From: Marinobacter arenosus
GTDB lineage: Bacteria > Pseudomonadota > Gammaproteobacteria > Pseudomonadales > Oleiphilaceae
Reading direction: 5' to 3'
Assembly: GCF_019264345.1 (NCBI RefSeq)
Contig: NZ_JAHVAO010000001.1
Span: 3,082,763-3,146,762 of the forward strand
Length of the DNA: 64,000 nt
A model generated the notes under the pieces. That model was given only the letters and a program-made list of their open reading frames with translations. It had not been told where the DNA came from and did no database searches. This document shows, in pieces, positions 19,531-28,118 of the stretch (its first letter is position 1; every line of letters begins with the position of its first letter). The translations under genes and the position numbers were made by a program.

Positions 19531-19547
19531 TTGGCGCGGACTGTGCA
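19531..19547 (+). promoter_or_regulatory. Sigma-54 (RpoN) promoter of the PEP-CTERM gene
   Basis: The -24 GG (19533-19534) and -12 GC (19545-19546) are separated by exactly 10 nt, inside TTGGCGCG...GTGCA, close to the consensus TGGCAC-N5-TTGCA. Transcription would begin near 19558, leaving a leader of about 120 nt. PEP-CTERM genes in other bacteria are known to be controlled by RpoN with the PrsK/PrsR two-component system. Confidence 0.6.
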
Positions 19548-19618
19548 ACAGTAGAGTGAACGCGCGTTAACACTCGCCTGACTTTTTGGGTGGTATCAGT
19601 GATAACTCGCTTGCAGGG

Positions 19619-19635
19619 CCTGTAACTTTAACAGG
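19619..19635. promoter_or_regulatory. Inverted repeat in the PEP-CTERM leader
   Basis: CCTGT at 19619-19623 and ACAGG at 19631-19635 form a near-perfect palindrome with a 7-nt centre, about 50 nt ahead of the start codon. It may be a hairpin in the leader or a protein-binding site. Confidence 0.3.
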
Positions 19636-19681
19636 ATCAAGCGGTTGGATTTGATAGTCCCTTACTGGGGGAGATAAGGAT

Positions 19682-20251
19682 ATGAAGGCATTAACTCAAT
19701 CTGTGGTTCTGGCTGCAAGCCTCGCCTGGGCTGGCTCGGCTTCGGCCTACATGATCGGAACCGAAGACGTGGGCGGCGCGGACGTGTTGTTGGGGGAAAC
19801 CAACGACCTGAATGCCAATCCCACTGGCACCTGTGGTACCGGCAACAGCCCGAGCACCGAGCTTTGCTGGATCAATAACTTGCTGTCGAGTCTTGGTGGA
19901 AGCTCAACGACGTATGAGGAAGGCGATAAAGTCGAAACTCAGTCGTACCAGTTGGTTGACGGCAGCTCGACTGTCATTGCGTTCGAGCTTTCAAGCCCGA
20001 CGCAGTACTTCTTTATCAAGAACGCACAGTGGTATGGGCTGTTCGAGAACACCCCTGAGCTTGACTGGGCGGTGATCGACACCACAATGCTCGCCGCCGG
20101 GTTCAACCTGCCCAGTGACGGGTTTACGATCAGTCATATTGCACCGATCGGTGGAACCGTCGATGTACCCGAGCCAGGGACCTTGGCTCTGCTGGGGGTT
20201 GGCCTCTTTGCCCTCGGATGCCGACGTCGTTTCATGAAATCCAGAGGCTGA
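19682..20251 (+). CDS. PEP-CTERM sorting-domain protein
   Basis: A 189-residue exported protein. It has a signal peptide (ending ASA near residue 22) and a C-terminal PEP-CTERM signal: VPEPGTLALLGVGLFALG followed by the basic tail CRRRFMKSRG. Such tails are cut by exosortase and the proteins are placed on the cell surface, usually alongside exopolysaccharide genes. Cysteines at about 38 and 47 (GTCGTGNSPSTELC) may form a disulfide. No exosortase gene or polysaccharide locus is in this window, so those must be elsewhere. AAGGA at 19675-19679 precedes the ATG. Confidence 0.9.
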   Translation: MKALTQSVVLAASLAWAGSASAYMIGTEDVGGADVLLGETNDLNANPTGTCGTGNSPSTELCWINNLLSSLGGSSTTYEEGDKVETQSYQLVDGSSTVIAFELSSPTQYFFIKNAQWYGLFENTPELDWAVIDTTMLAAGFNLPSDGFTISHIAPIGGTVDVPEPGTLALLGVGLFALGCRRRFMKSRG

Positions 20252-20270
20252 CAGACAAAAAAAGAAAAGA

Positions 20271-20297
20271 AAGCCCCGGAATTCCGGGGCTTTTTTG
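20271..20297. terminator. Terminator after the PEP-CTERM gene
   Basis: A perfect palindrome, GCCCCGGA/ATTCCGGGGC at 20273-20290, is followed by six T residues. The purine-rich upstream flank gives a T-rich run on the other strand as well. Confidence 0.9.
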
Positions 20298-20324
20298 TTG
20301 CTTGCTGCGAGGCTTGAAGCGGTA

Positions 20325-20756
20325 TCAGGATTCCGGGAACCCCGTCCACCCGGTAAGCCAGCTGTCGGCCGACACCGGGCTCACCGCCCCCAGAAAGTTA
20401 CCGGATTCATCGAAGAGTTCGCTTTGCGACGGACCGGTTGCATTCATCTGGCGTTGTTGAACCCGAGGCATGCATCTGGGTTTTGTCAGGTTCCGGGCAT
20501 TGGGGAAGAGGGCGGTTTCCACCCTGAATGTATTGTTTTTCGACGGTTGGTTCATCCAGGCCTGTTCATCAAAACCATAATCATCGTCGTCTTGTCCGGA
20601 TTCCTTGATCACTCTGCCCAGGTGCCCAAGGTTGGCCAGCAGGTTGTGTTCAAAGGTCAGCCTGCCGCGATGCTTCTCGCTTGAGCCAACCGCGGTTGGG
20701 TTCCTGTCGATCGGCGGGCGGCTCGAACCGCGCCGTGTTCTCCCTGACCTGTCCAC
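20325..20756 (-). pseudogene. C-terminal remnant of a surface/beta-helix type protein
   Basis: A 143-codon frame whose first 30 or so residues look like random coding (many Arg, Ser, Gly) while the rest looks protein-like: LTFEHNLLANLGHLGRVI, then a C-terminal run ending FLGAVSPVSADSWLTGWTGFPES. That ending resembles the FxGA...W-x-GWT closing motif seen in some large secreted bacterial proteins. No start with a ribosome-binding site and no upstream signal peptide is visible, so this is best read as the decayed 3' end of a lost gene. A genuine small hypothetical protein is the alternative. Confidence 0.35.
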
Positions 20757-20855
20757 GTGGTACCCGTTATTGGCGTGAGCCGCTGCAACAGGACTGTCAC
20801 ATGGGAGGCGGATACTGAAACCCTAGCTTGATGGTCAGTACTTGTTGGTCTGTAT

Positions 20856-20889
20856 GCCCGGGTTTCCTTCGCAGGACTCGGGCTTTTTT
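20856..20889 (+). terminator. Orphan terminator-like hairpin
   Basis: GCCCGGGT (20856-20863) pairs, with one mismatch, with ACTCGGGC (20876-20883), followed by six T residues at 20884-20889. No plus-strand gene lies directly upstream, so its transcript is unknown. Confidence 0.5.
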
Positions 20890-20960
20890 ATGCCGGTTCG
20901 GTCGAGGCGGTCGGGTAGTGAGGCTGTAGGTGGCAGGAACTTCGTTCAGTCATTCAGAAA

Positions 20961-21037
<77 letters not shown>

Positions 21038-21136
21038 AAGCAGCAAAATGCTGTTTTGAAGGGTGTTTCCTGGTGGGGAAAACAAAGCGGGCGCCATTAT
21101 ACCGGTGAGGTGTGGCGCCCGCTACTGTTTGAGCAA

Positions 21137-22984
21137 TTAACCCTGGTTGCCCTGGTCGTCAATGAACCCACGCAGGTGATCGGAGCGGGAAGGGTGGCGC
21201 AACTTGCGCAGGGCCTTGGCTTCGATCTGGCGGATACGCTCCCGGGTGACGTCGAACTGCTTGCCGACTTCTTCCAGGGTGTGGTCGGTGTTCATCTCGA
21301 TACCAAAGCGCATGCGCAGTACCTTGGACTCGCGGGCAGTCAGGCCGGCCAGTACCAGGCGAGTGGACTCGCGCAGACCTTCGGCGGTGGCGGAATCCAC
21401 CGGCGAGAGCGCCTGGATGTCCTCGATGAAATCGCCCAGATGGCTGTCTTCGTCATCGCCGATCGGGGTTTCCATGGAGATCGGCTCCTTGGCGATCTTC
21501 AGGACCTTGCGAATCTTGTCTTCCGGCATTTCCATGCGCTCACCCAGCTCTTCCGGGGTCGGTTCGCGACCCATTTCCTGCAGCATCTGGCGGGAGATGC
21601 GGTTGAGCTTGTTGATGGTTTCGATCATGTGTACCGGAATACGGATCGTCCGGGCCTGGTCCGCGATGGAGCGGGTGATGGCCTGCCGAATCCACCAGGT
21701 GGCGTAGGTGGAGAACTTGTAGCCACGACGGTATTCGAACTTATCCACGGCTTTCATCAGGCCGATGTTGCCTTCCTGGATCAGGTCGAGGAACTGCAGG
21801 CCGCGGTTGGTGTACTTTTTCGCGATGGAAATCACCAGGCGCAGGTTGGCCTCAACCATTTCTTTCTTGGCGCGACGGGCCTTCGCCTCACCGATGGAGA
21901 CGCGACGATTGATTTCCTTGACGTCGGCAACGTCCAGATCCACTTCCGTCTGCACGTTCTGGATGCGCTTCTGCAGACGAACGATTTCATCAATGCGCTC
22001 GGCCATCGGCGCGGCGTAGGGCTTCTTGCTCTTGGCAATCTTGTCGGCCCAGTCCAGGTTTACTTCGTTGCCCGGGAACGATTTGATGAAGTCCTTGCGC
22101 GGCATTTTGCAGTCGCGAACGCAGATCTGCATGATCGCGCGTTCGTTCTCACGGACCAGATCGTTGGTGGAGCGGACGACGTTAACCAGCTCATCGAACG
22201 CCTTGTTGGCGAGCTTGAACGGTGCAAACACCTGGCCCAGATCATTCAGGGCTTCCTGGGTTTTCTTGTCGGAACGGCCGTGCTTGGCGAGCGCCTTATC
22301 GGCGACGGCCAGCTTTTCTTTCAGCAGCTCGAAACGCAGGCGCGTTTCTTCCGGATCCGGACCGTTATCGGTTTCTTCATCGCTGGAATCGTCATCGTCG
22401 TCGGATGAGGAATCGGAATCTTCGGTGCTTTCAGTCTGGGTTTCCTCACCCATGAACGGCTCGGCGTCGTCCGGGTCGAGGAAGCCGGTAACGATATCGC
22501 TGATGCGGCCTTCGTTCTCGATAATCCGGTCGTACGCCTGGATAACGGTGCCGGCGGTTCCGGGGAAATGCGCAACGGCGGCCATGACATCGCGAATGCC
22601 TTCCTCGATACGCTTGGCGATGACGATTTCGCCTTCGCGGGTCAGCAGCTCCACGGTACCCATTTCCCGCATGTACATGCGGACCGGATCGGTGGTGCGG
22701 CCTGCGTCGGTCTCGACAGCGGCAAGTGCGGCGGCTGCTTCGGCGGCGGCTGCTTCGTCAGCGGTGGAATCGCCCTCGGTCATCAGCAGGGTATCAGCGT
22801 CCGGCGTCTCTTCCGTGACCTGAATGCCCATGTCGTTGATCATGCGAATGATGTCTTCGACCTGATCCGGGTCGGCGATGTCTTCCGGGAGGTGATCGTT
22901 TACCTCGGCGTAAGTCAGGTAACCTTGTTCCTTGCCTCGTGCGATGAGGTCTTTTAAACGTGATTTCTGCGAATTGCCTGACAT
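21137..22984 (-). CDS. rpoD: RNA polymerase primary sigma factor sigma-70
   Basis: About 615 residues when started at [14 protein letters not shown] (22984, with an AGGG site close upstream); a longer frame to 23062 adds unconserved sequence. It has region 1.1, a long acidic non-conserved insert ([20 protein letters not shown]), regions 2.1-2.4 ([36 protein letters not shown] and [24 protein letters not shown]), region 3 and region 4 with its helix-turn-helix. It directs transcription of housekeeping genes. It is last in the rpsU-dnaG-rpoD macromolecular-synthesis operon. Confidence 0.98.
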   Translation of the reverse strand: MSGNSQKSRLKDLIARGKEQGYLTYAEVNDHLPEDIADPDQVEDIIRMINDMGIQVTEETPDADTLLMTEGDSTADEAAAAEAAAALAAVETDAGRTTDPVRMYMREMGTVELLTREGEIVIAKRIEEGIRDVMAAVAHFPGTAGTVIQAYDRIIENEGRISDIVTGFLDPDDAEPFMGEETQTESTEDSDSSSDDDDDSSDEETDNGPDPEETRLRFELLKEKLAVADKALAKHGRSDKKTQEALNDLGQVFAPFKLANKAFDELVNVVRSTNDLVRENERAIMQICVRDCKMPRKDFIKSFPGNEVNLDWADKIAKSKKPYAAPMAERIDEIVRLQKRIQNVQTEVDLDVADVKEINRRVSIGEAKARRAKKEMVEANLRLVISIAKKYTNRGLQFLDLIQEGNIGLMKAVDKFEYRRGYKFSTYATWWIRQAITRSIADQARTIRIPVHMIETINKLNRISRQMLQEMGREPTPEELGERMEMPEDKIRKVLKIAKEPISMETPIGDDEDSHLGDFIEDIQALSPVDSATAEGLRESTRLVLAGLTARESKVLRMRFGIEMNTDHTLEEVGKQFDVTRERIRQIEAKALRKLRHPSRSDHLRGFIDDQGNQG

Positions 22985-23032
22985 AGACACCCTGTGAACT
23001 CGCTTTTTAGAAGGAAAAAAAGTTAAACAGCC

Positions 23033-23038
23033 ATTATA
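23033..23038 (-). promoter_or_regulatory. Candidate -10 of an internal rpoD promoter
   Basis: A perfect TATAAT on the minus strand lies about 50 bp upstream of the rpoD start, in the dnaG-rpoD gap. No strong -35 is seen. Internal promoters ahead of rpoD are known in E. coli. Confidence 0.4.
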
Positions 23039-23105
23039 GCTGTCGCTCAGTTGCACTGCCACCGAATGGTTAGATGGTGATCAATGCGTCTAGTTTCAAG
23101 TGCTG

Positions 23106-24833
23106 TTAGTCCTGAGTACCACTGCTCAGGGTTCTTAATTCTTTCCGTTCCTCGGTTGTGAGGTTCGAAAAATTGCGCAACAGGGCCGCGAGGCGCTGCT
23201 GGCGTGATGTTTCCTCGTTCGGGCTCAGTAACTCCCGTGCCGCTGCCAGCGTGCTCTCCCGTGCGGGAATGTGCTCAATCCCGTCAAACAGATGGAAGAA
23301 GCGATCCCGCGCCTGGCCGTCGAGGGCCAGGCAGCGCACCAGGGTTTTACGGTCACGGATGTCCTGGTCCAAAATCCAGTTTGCAAAGTTGCGGGCCTGA
23401 TCAAACTGACGTGAACTTCTTGCCAGTTCGGTTACCTCAGCCGCCATGTCCGGTGCTTCGAGCAACGCGAGGCACAGGATACTGTCCTTACTCAGCCTTA
23501 CGTCGATGCGTTCCTCGGCGATGCGGTCCCGGCGTTCGCCTTTCCATTGACCACCCTGGTTCTGCTGGCGGTTCTGCCACTGATTGCGGCCGCCACACAG
23601 ACGCAGCATTTCGTGCCACATCGCATCCCGAAGGGTGCTCTTGGGCATTTTGTTCAGCAGCGGTTCCACCCGCGCCCGCAATTCGCCCCGGTGTTCCGGC
23701 AGTTGGAGGTCCAGGCCCTCGCTCTGCCGGTCAAATAGGTACCTGGAGAGCGGTGTCGCGCCGTCGATCCGTTTCTGGAACGCTTCCCGGCCTTCTTTGC
23801 GGACCAGTGTGTCCGGGTCTTCGCCCTGTGGCAGCATCAGGAACTGCAGGTGCATGCCGTCCGCCATCAATTCGAGTGCGTTGTCCATGGCGCGATCGGC
23901 TGCCCGGAAGCCGGCCTGGTCGCCGTCAAAGCAGAACACGATGTGCCGCACCTGCCTGAGCAGGGCGGTCAGGCTGTCCTGGTTGGTTGCCGTGCCCAGT
24001 GTCGCCACGGCGTAATGAATGCCGTGCTGGGCCAGTGCAATCACATCCATGTAACCTTCGACCACAAGCAGCTTGTCCAGTTGCCGCAGCGCCTGCTTTG
24101 CCTCGAAGAGTCCGTAGATTTCCCGGCTCTTGTGGAAGACATCGGACTCCGGGGAGTTGATGTACTTCGCCTTGTCATCGCCCAGGGTCCGTCCACCGAA
24201 CGCGATGGTTTTACCGCGGCTGTTACGGATCGGGAACATGACCCGGTTGCGGAACAGATCCCGTGGCCGGCCGTATTTATCCGACACCGTGCCGGTCTCA
24301 ACCAGGGGGCCCTTCAGGTCCGTGCCGGCGGCATCGAACAGTGCCGTTCCGGCCGCTGGCGCATAGCCAAGCTGGTACTGCTGGACAATGGCGTCATCCA
24401 GGCCCCGTTGCTTCAGGTAATCCCGCGCATAGGCACCTTGCTGGCCACCCAGTGCCGACTGATAGAAGCGGTTGGCAAAATCCAGGGCGTCGGTCAGTGT
24501 CCGGGCCTGCTGGATTTCCTGTTTGGCCGCCTTGTCGTAGGGCACTTCCAGGCCGGCCCGCTTGGCCAGTTCCTCGACCGCCTCAGTGAAGCCCAGGCCC
24601 TCGAATTCCCGGATAAAGCTGATGGCATCGCCATGGGCGCCGCAACCGAAGCAGTGATAGAAGCCTTTGTCCGGTCTTACGTTGAACGACGGTGTCTTCT
24701 CATCATGAAACGGGCAGCAGGCCTTGTAGTTTGCGCCGGCTTTCTTGAGGGTGATGCGTGAACCGATCAATTCCGCCAGATCGAGACGATCGAGCAGGTC
24801 TTCAACGAAACGTTGAGGGATCAGTCCACTCAT
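23106..24833 (-). CDS. dnaG: DNA primase DnaG
   Basis: A 575-residue primase that makes RNA primers for replication; E. coli DnaG has 581. The N-terminal CHC2 zinc site is present at Cys40, His43, Cys61 and Cys64 (CPFHDEKTPSF and CFGCGAHGD). The Toprim core follows (LLVVEGYMDVIALAQHG, with the acidic FCFDGDQAG motif), and a C-terminal helicase-binding domain ends the protein. It lies between rpsU and rpoD, with a terminator-type hairpin separating it from rpsU. Confidence 0.97.
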   Translation of the reverse strand: MSGLIPQRFVEDLLDRLDLAELIGSRITLKKAGANYKACCPFHDEKTPSFNVRPDKGFYHCFGCGAHGDAISFIREFEGLGFTEAVEELAKRAGLEVPYDKAAKQEIQQARTLTDALDFANRFYQSALGGQQGAYARDYLKQRGLDDAIVQQYQLGYAPAAGTALFDAAGTDLKGPLVETGTVSDKYGRPRDLFRNRVMFPIRNSRGKTIAFGGRTLGDDKAKYINSPESDVFHKSREIYGLFEAKQALRQLDKLLVVEGYMDVIALAQHGIHYAVATLGTATNQDSLTALLRQVRHIVFCFDGDQAGFRAADRAMDNALELMADGMHLQFLMLPQGEDPDTLVRKEGREAFQKRIDGATPLSRYLFDRQSEGLDLQLPEHRGELRARVEPLLNKMPKSTLRDAMWHEMLRLCGGRNQWQNRQQNQGGQWKGERRDRIAEERIDVRLSKDSILCLALLEAPDMAAEVTELARSSRQFDQARNFANWILDQDIRDRKTLVRCLALDGQARDRFFHLFDGIEHIPARESTLAAARELLSPNEETSRQQRLAALLRNFSNLTTEERKELRTLSSGTQD

Positions 24834-24877
24834 GGAGACTCCAGATCAACCAGGACTTGTCAGGTTCGGCCATAGCC

Positions 24878-24913
24878 AAAAATGCCGCCGAAGCCAGGCC
24901 TCGGCGGCATTTT
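24878..24913 (-). terminator. Attenuating terminator between rpsU and dnaG
   Basis: A 12-13 bp stem (left arm ending 24891, right arm 24901-24913) is followed by a T-run on the minus strand. The E. coli macromolecular-synthesis operon has a terminator in the same place, which lets S21 be made in excess over primase. Confidence 0.85.
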
Positions 24914-24986
24914 GTGAGTCGCTCTGTGCAGCCTGCGGCTGGACAAGCAATTCAGTGCTTTGCAGTCAAGCGGCGTCAGTCAGAAC

Positions 24987-25202
24987 TTAGTACAGACGCT
25001 CGAACTTGCGCTGTTCCCGCTGAAGCTTCTTGAGATGACGCTTAACGGCAGCGGCTGCTTTGCGCTTACGAACAGCGGTCGGCTTCTCATAGTGCTCGCG
25101 ACGACGTACTTCAGACAGTACACCGGCTTTCTCGCAGGAACGCTTGAAGCGACGCAGTGCTACGTCAAACGGTTCATTCTCTTTCACTTTAACAGCTGGC
25201 AT
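24987..25202 (-). CDS. rpsU: 30S ribosomal protein S21
   Basis: A 71-residue basic protein of exactly the E. coli length, starting [19 protein letters not shown] and rich in Lys/Arg toward the end. S21 binds the 30S platform near the anti-Shine-Dalgarno and helps initiation. It is the first gene of the rpsU-dnaG-rpoD operon and divergent from tsaD. The leader upstream contains two inverted repeats (see 25245-25300), which may control expression. Confidence 0.98.
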   Translation of the reverse strand: MPAVKVKENEPFDVALRRFKRSCEKAGVLSEVRRREHYEKPTAVRKRKAAAAVKRHLKKLQREQRKFERLY

Positions 25203-25244
25203 TCGAAAATCACCTACCTGATAGATTCGGTTTCAATTTTGTCC

Positions 25245-25311
25245 GTCTGGCCAGGCCAGACCGGTTCGATCCCTGGTCAGATTGGCTAAAACTCGACCAG
25301 TGCGTATTTTA
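25245..25311 (-). promoter_or_regulatory. rpsU promoter and structured leader
   Basis: On the minus strand TAAAAT (25311-25306) could be the -10. Downstream, CTGGTC/GACCAG arms (25300-25295 and 25278-25273) and a 7-bp hairpin (25261-25255 with 25251-25245, 3-nt loop) would lie in the mRNA leader. Confidence 0.45.
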
Positions 25312-25390
25312 GGGCGGCAATGATAGCGCTTGCCCGATGGCGAGGTCAATGTTTGTTCGATGAATCTGACAGGGCGTTTCGGGTTTCTGC

Positions 25391-25396
25391 TAAAAT
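25391..25396 (+). promoter_or_regulatory. Candidate -10 of tsaD
   Basis: TAAAAT lies 43 bp before the tsaD start; CTGACA at 25366-25371 is a possible -35, but with a long 19-bp spacer. Confidence 0.3.
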
Positions 25397-25438
25397 GCGG
25401 CTCTTTTTATTATAGCCGATCAACGTGGCCCTGACATT

Positions 25439-26494
25439 ATGCTGATTCTTGGTATTGAAACCTCCTGCGACGAAACCGGTGTGGCGCTGTACGACAGCGA
25501 GCAGGGGCTGTTAGCCCATGCGCTCTTCAGTCAGATTGATATGCACGCGGATTATGGTGGCGTGGTGCCAGAGCTTGCGTCCCGGGACCATGTTCGCAAG
25601 CTGCTTCCCCTGTGCGACCAGGTGCTGGCTGAGGCTGGCAAAACCCGGACAGACATGGACGGCATTGCCTACACCGCCGGCCCCGGCCTGATCGGCGCGC
25701 TGATGGTGGGCGGCTCGGTGGCCCACTCTCTGGGGTTTGCGCTGGGGCTGCCGGTTCTCGGTGTTCACCACATGGAAGGGCATTTGCTGGCGCCGATGCT
25801 GGAGGAGAATCCGCCGGCGTTCCCGTTCGTGGCCTTGCTGGTTTCCGGCGGCCATACCCAGTTGGTTCGCGTTGATGGCATCGGCGCCTATGACATGTTG
25901 GGTGAGTCGGTGGACGATGCCGCGGGCGAGGCATTCGACAAGACCGCCAAGATGCTGGGACTGGATTATCCCGGCGGTCCCCGTGTCGCCGCACTGGCCG
26001 AGCAGGGCACCCCGGGGCGCTATCGGTTTCCACGGCCAATGACGGACCGGCCAGGGCTGGATTTCAGCTTTAGCGGCCTGAAGACCTTTACCCTCAATAC
26101 CGTAAACGCCGCCCGCGAAGCCGGGGATCTCAACGACCAGACCCGGGCCGATATCGCCCTGGCGTTCGAGGCAGCGGTGGTGGATACCCTGACCATCAAA
26201 TGTCGCCGCGCACTGGAGCACACCGGCTGCAAGCGCCTGGTCATTGCCGGTGGTGTCAGTGCCAACAAGCGCCTGCGCGCCGGGCTGGAAAAAATGGCGG
26301 AAAAACTGAAGGCCGGTGTTTTTTACGCGCGGCCGGAGTTCTGCACGGATAACGGTGCCATGATTGCCTACGCCGGGGCCCAACGACTGAAATCGGGCCA
26401 GCAGGATGGTGAGCGCATTGTTGCCGTGCCCCGTTGGCCCATGAACACCTTGCCGCCGATCACCGAGCCCCGTTCCAATGGCCTGGTGGACTAA
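25439..26494 (+). CDS. tsaD: tRNA threonylcarbamoyladenosine synthase subunit TsaD
   Basis: A 351-residue Kae1/Qri7/TsaD ATPase. It transfers the threonylcarbamoyl group to A37 of tRNAs that read ANN codons, working with TsaB, TsaC and TsaE. The N-terminus [19 protein letters not shown] has the ASKHA phosphate loop, and [13 protein letters not shown] supplies the metal-binding histidines. The C-terminal [12 protein letters not shown] motif is also present. It is divergent from rpsU, the same arrangement as in E. coli. Confidence 0.97.
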   Translation: MLILGIETSCDETGVALYDSEQGLLAHALFSQIDMHADYGGVVPELASRDHVRKLLPLCDQVLAEAGKTRTDMDGIAYTAGPGLIGALMVGGSVAHSLGFALGLPVLGVHHMEGHLLAPMLEENPPAFPFVALLVSGGHTQLVRVDGIGAYDMLGESVDDAAGEAFDKTAKMLGLDYPGGPRVAALAEQGTPGRYRFPRPMTDRPGLDFSFSGLKTFTLNTVNAAREAGDLNDQTRADIALAFEAAVVDTLTIKCRRALEHTGCKRLVIAGGVSANKRLRAGLEKMAEKLKAGVFYARPEFCTDNGAMIAYAGAQRLKSGQQDGERIVAVPRWPMNTLPPITEPRSNGLVD

Positions 26495-26502
26495 GGCCGT
26501 GC

Positions 26503-27096
26503 CTAAAGCCCGGTTTCCCGGCCCTGGGCCAGCCGAATCAGGTTATTGCGGTGGCGAACCACGATCAGAATCGCCAGCAGACCAAACAAGGGCAGGGTTT
26601 TGGGCTCGATAAAGGCGCTGATGATCGGGCCGCTGATGATGGCGATCAGGGATGCCAGGGCAGAAATCCGCCAGCGCCACATCACAAGCAGCCAGATCGC
26701 TGCCATCACCAGGGTGGTTACCGGGGCCAGGGCCAGGCCGGCGCCCAGCGCTGTCGCCACGCCCTTGCCGCCTTTGAAATGGTAGAACACGGGAATCATG
26801 TGGCCGGTAACCGCGAACAGGGCCACCATGGCCTGTGCCATCACCGAGAGCCCACTGGCGTGGGCCAGCCAGACCGGTAGCCAGCCTTTGGCTGCGTCCA
26901 GAACCAGTGTCGCGAGGGCTGGTGGCCAGCCGCCAGTGCGGTAGACATTGGTGGCACCGGGATTGCCTGAGCCAAGGGCCCGTGGGTCCGGCAGCTTCCA
27001 GAGCCGGCTCACGTGCAGGGCAAACAGCACGGAACCGGCAAGGTAGGCCGCGGCACAGAGCAGGACGGTTAAAACCGGATCGCTGGGCAGGGTCAT
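26503..27096 (-). CDS. plsY: Acyl-phosphate glycerol-3-phosphate acyltransferase PlsY
   Basis: A 197-residue integral membrane protein with about five transmembrane helices. It transfers the acyl group from acyl-phosphate (made by PlsX) to glycerol-3-phosphate, the first step of phospholipid synthesis. The three PlsY motifs are visible: SGNPGATN, HFKGGKGVAT and RHRNNLIRL. It is convergent with tsaD (8 bp apart) and divergent from folB. Confidence 0.95.
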   Translation of the reverse strand: MTLPSDPVLTVLLCAAAYLAGSVLFALHVSRLWKLPDPRALGSGNPGATNVYRTGGWPPALATLVLDAAKGWLPVWLAHASGLSVMAQAMVALFAVTGHMIPVFYHFKGGKGVATALGAGLALAPVTTLVMAAIWLLVMWRWRISALASLIAIISGPIISAFIEPKTLPLFGLLAILIVVRHRNNLIRLAQGRETGL

Positions 27097-27237
27097 GGTG
27101 TCGGCTCGAAGGCGAAGACGTCTCAGGGTGTTGTGTGCGAAAATGCCGGCCCTGATATCGCTGGCCAGCGTTTACACAGTATCCGCTGGTTGTGTGTTAT
27201 TCAATCAGCAAAGAGTGGAATACTCCGGGAGTCCTTT

Positions 27238-27594
27238 TTGGCAGACAGTGTGCTCATTGAAGGTCTGGTGGTAGAGACCGTCGTTGGTGTCTACGACTGG
27301 GAGCGAAAGGTTGACCAGCGATTGCTGGTGGACCTGGAGATGGCCTGGGACAACCGGGTTCCGGGGGCTTCAGATGACGTGGCCGATGCACTGGATTATG
27401 CGGCCGTCAGTGACCGGGTGGTTTCGTGCCTGCAGGCGCTCAAGCCTCAGTTGCTGGAGCACGGCGCCGAGCAGCTTGCGGCAGAGCTTCAGGACGTGTT
27501 CGGAATTGCCTGGCTCAGGCTGACACTCCGGAAGCCCGGGGCCGTGCCGGCGGCTCAGGCCGTAGGCGTTCGTATCGAAAGGGGAGCGCGCTAA
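27238..27594 (+). CDS. folB: Dihydroneopterin aldolase
   Basis: A 118-residue protein of the folate pathway that converts 7,8-dihydroneopterin to 6-hydroxymethyl-dihydropterin and glycolaldehyde. The N-terminal block VLIEGLVVETVVGVYDWERK is the standard FolB start. The TTG at 27238 is chosen because GGGAG (27227-27231) is well placed and the length then matches E. coli FolB; the frame extends to 27133 without conserved sequence. Its stop overlaps by one base the start of the HPPK-like gene. Confidence 0.92.
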   Translation: MADSVLIEGLVVETVVGVYDWERKVDQRLLVDLEMAWDNRVPGASDDVADALDYAAVSDRVVSCLQALKPQLLEHGAEQLAAELQDVFGIAWLRLTLRKPGAVPAAQAVGVRIERGAR

Positions 27595-28118
27595 TGTCCG
27601 GTGAGGTCCGGGTTTATATCAGCATCGGCAGCAACATCGACCGGAATCACTACGTGTCAGCGGCCCTGGATGCGCTTGCGGAGTGGTTCGGTGACCTGAT
27701 CATCTCGCCGGTCTATGAAAGCGAAGCCGTCGGTTTTGACGGCTCTCCGTTCCTGAACCTGGTGGTTGGCGTGACCACAAGCCTGCCAGTGGGGGAGTTA
27801 TCTCGTCGCTTCAAGCAGCTGGAAGCGGACAATGGGCGCCGTCGTGATGTGCCCAAGTTCAGCGCCCGGACGCTGGATCTGGATATCCTGACCTACGGAG
27901 ACCAGGTCGGTCAGATAGACGGCGTGGAGCTTCCTCGCGGGGAAATTCTCAAGAATGCCTTTGTCCTGAGGCCACTGGCCGATATCGCGCCAGACGCCGT
28001 GCACCCGGTGTGCGGCAGGTCCTACAAAGAGCTTTGGCGGGACTACCATACCGGTCAGAAGCTCTGGCCGGTGGATTTCACCTGGCAGGGTCGCCGGATT
28101 TCACTGGCCGCCGGCTGA
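27594..28118 (+). CDS. HPPK-like pyrophosphokinase paralogue
   Basis: A 174-residue homologue of FolK, which pyrophosphorylates 6-hydroxymethyl-dihydropterin. ARTLDLDILTYG keeps the magnesium-binding Asp pair and the preceding Arg. However, the RWGPR lead-in is replaced by KFSAR, and the P-H-Y/K-N-R segment of E. coli HPPK (His115, Arg121) aligns with LPRGEILKNAF, so those catalytic side chains are changed. The canonical FolK is at 31.6 kb, so this copy is probably diverged. It is co-transcribed with folB and overlaps pgi by 18 bp in convergent orientation. Confidence 0.8.
   Translation: MSGEVRVYISIGSNIDRNHYVSAALDALAEWFGDLIISPVYESEAVGFDGSPFLNLVVGVTTSLPVGELSRRFKQLEADNGRRRDVPKFSARTLDLDILTYGDQVGQIDGVELPRGEILKNAFVLRPLADIAPDAVHPVCGRSYKELWRDYHTGQKLWPVDFTWQGRRISLAAG

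Noticed and set aside
20820..20889. Small RNA ending in the orphan terminator
   Set aside because: No promoter with suitable spacing leaves room for a transcript of useful length.
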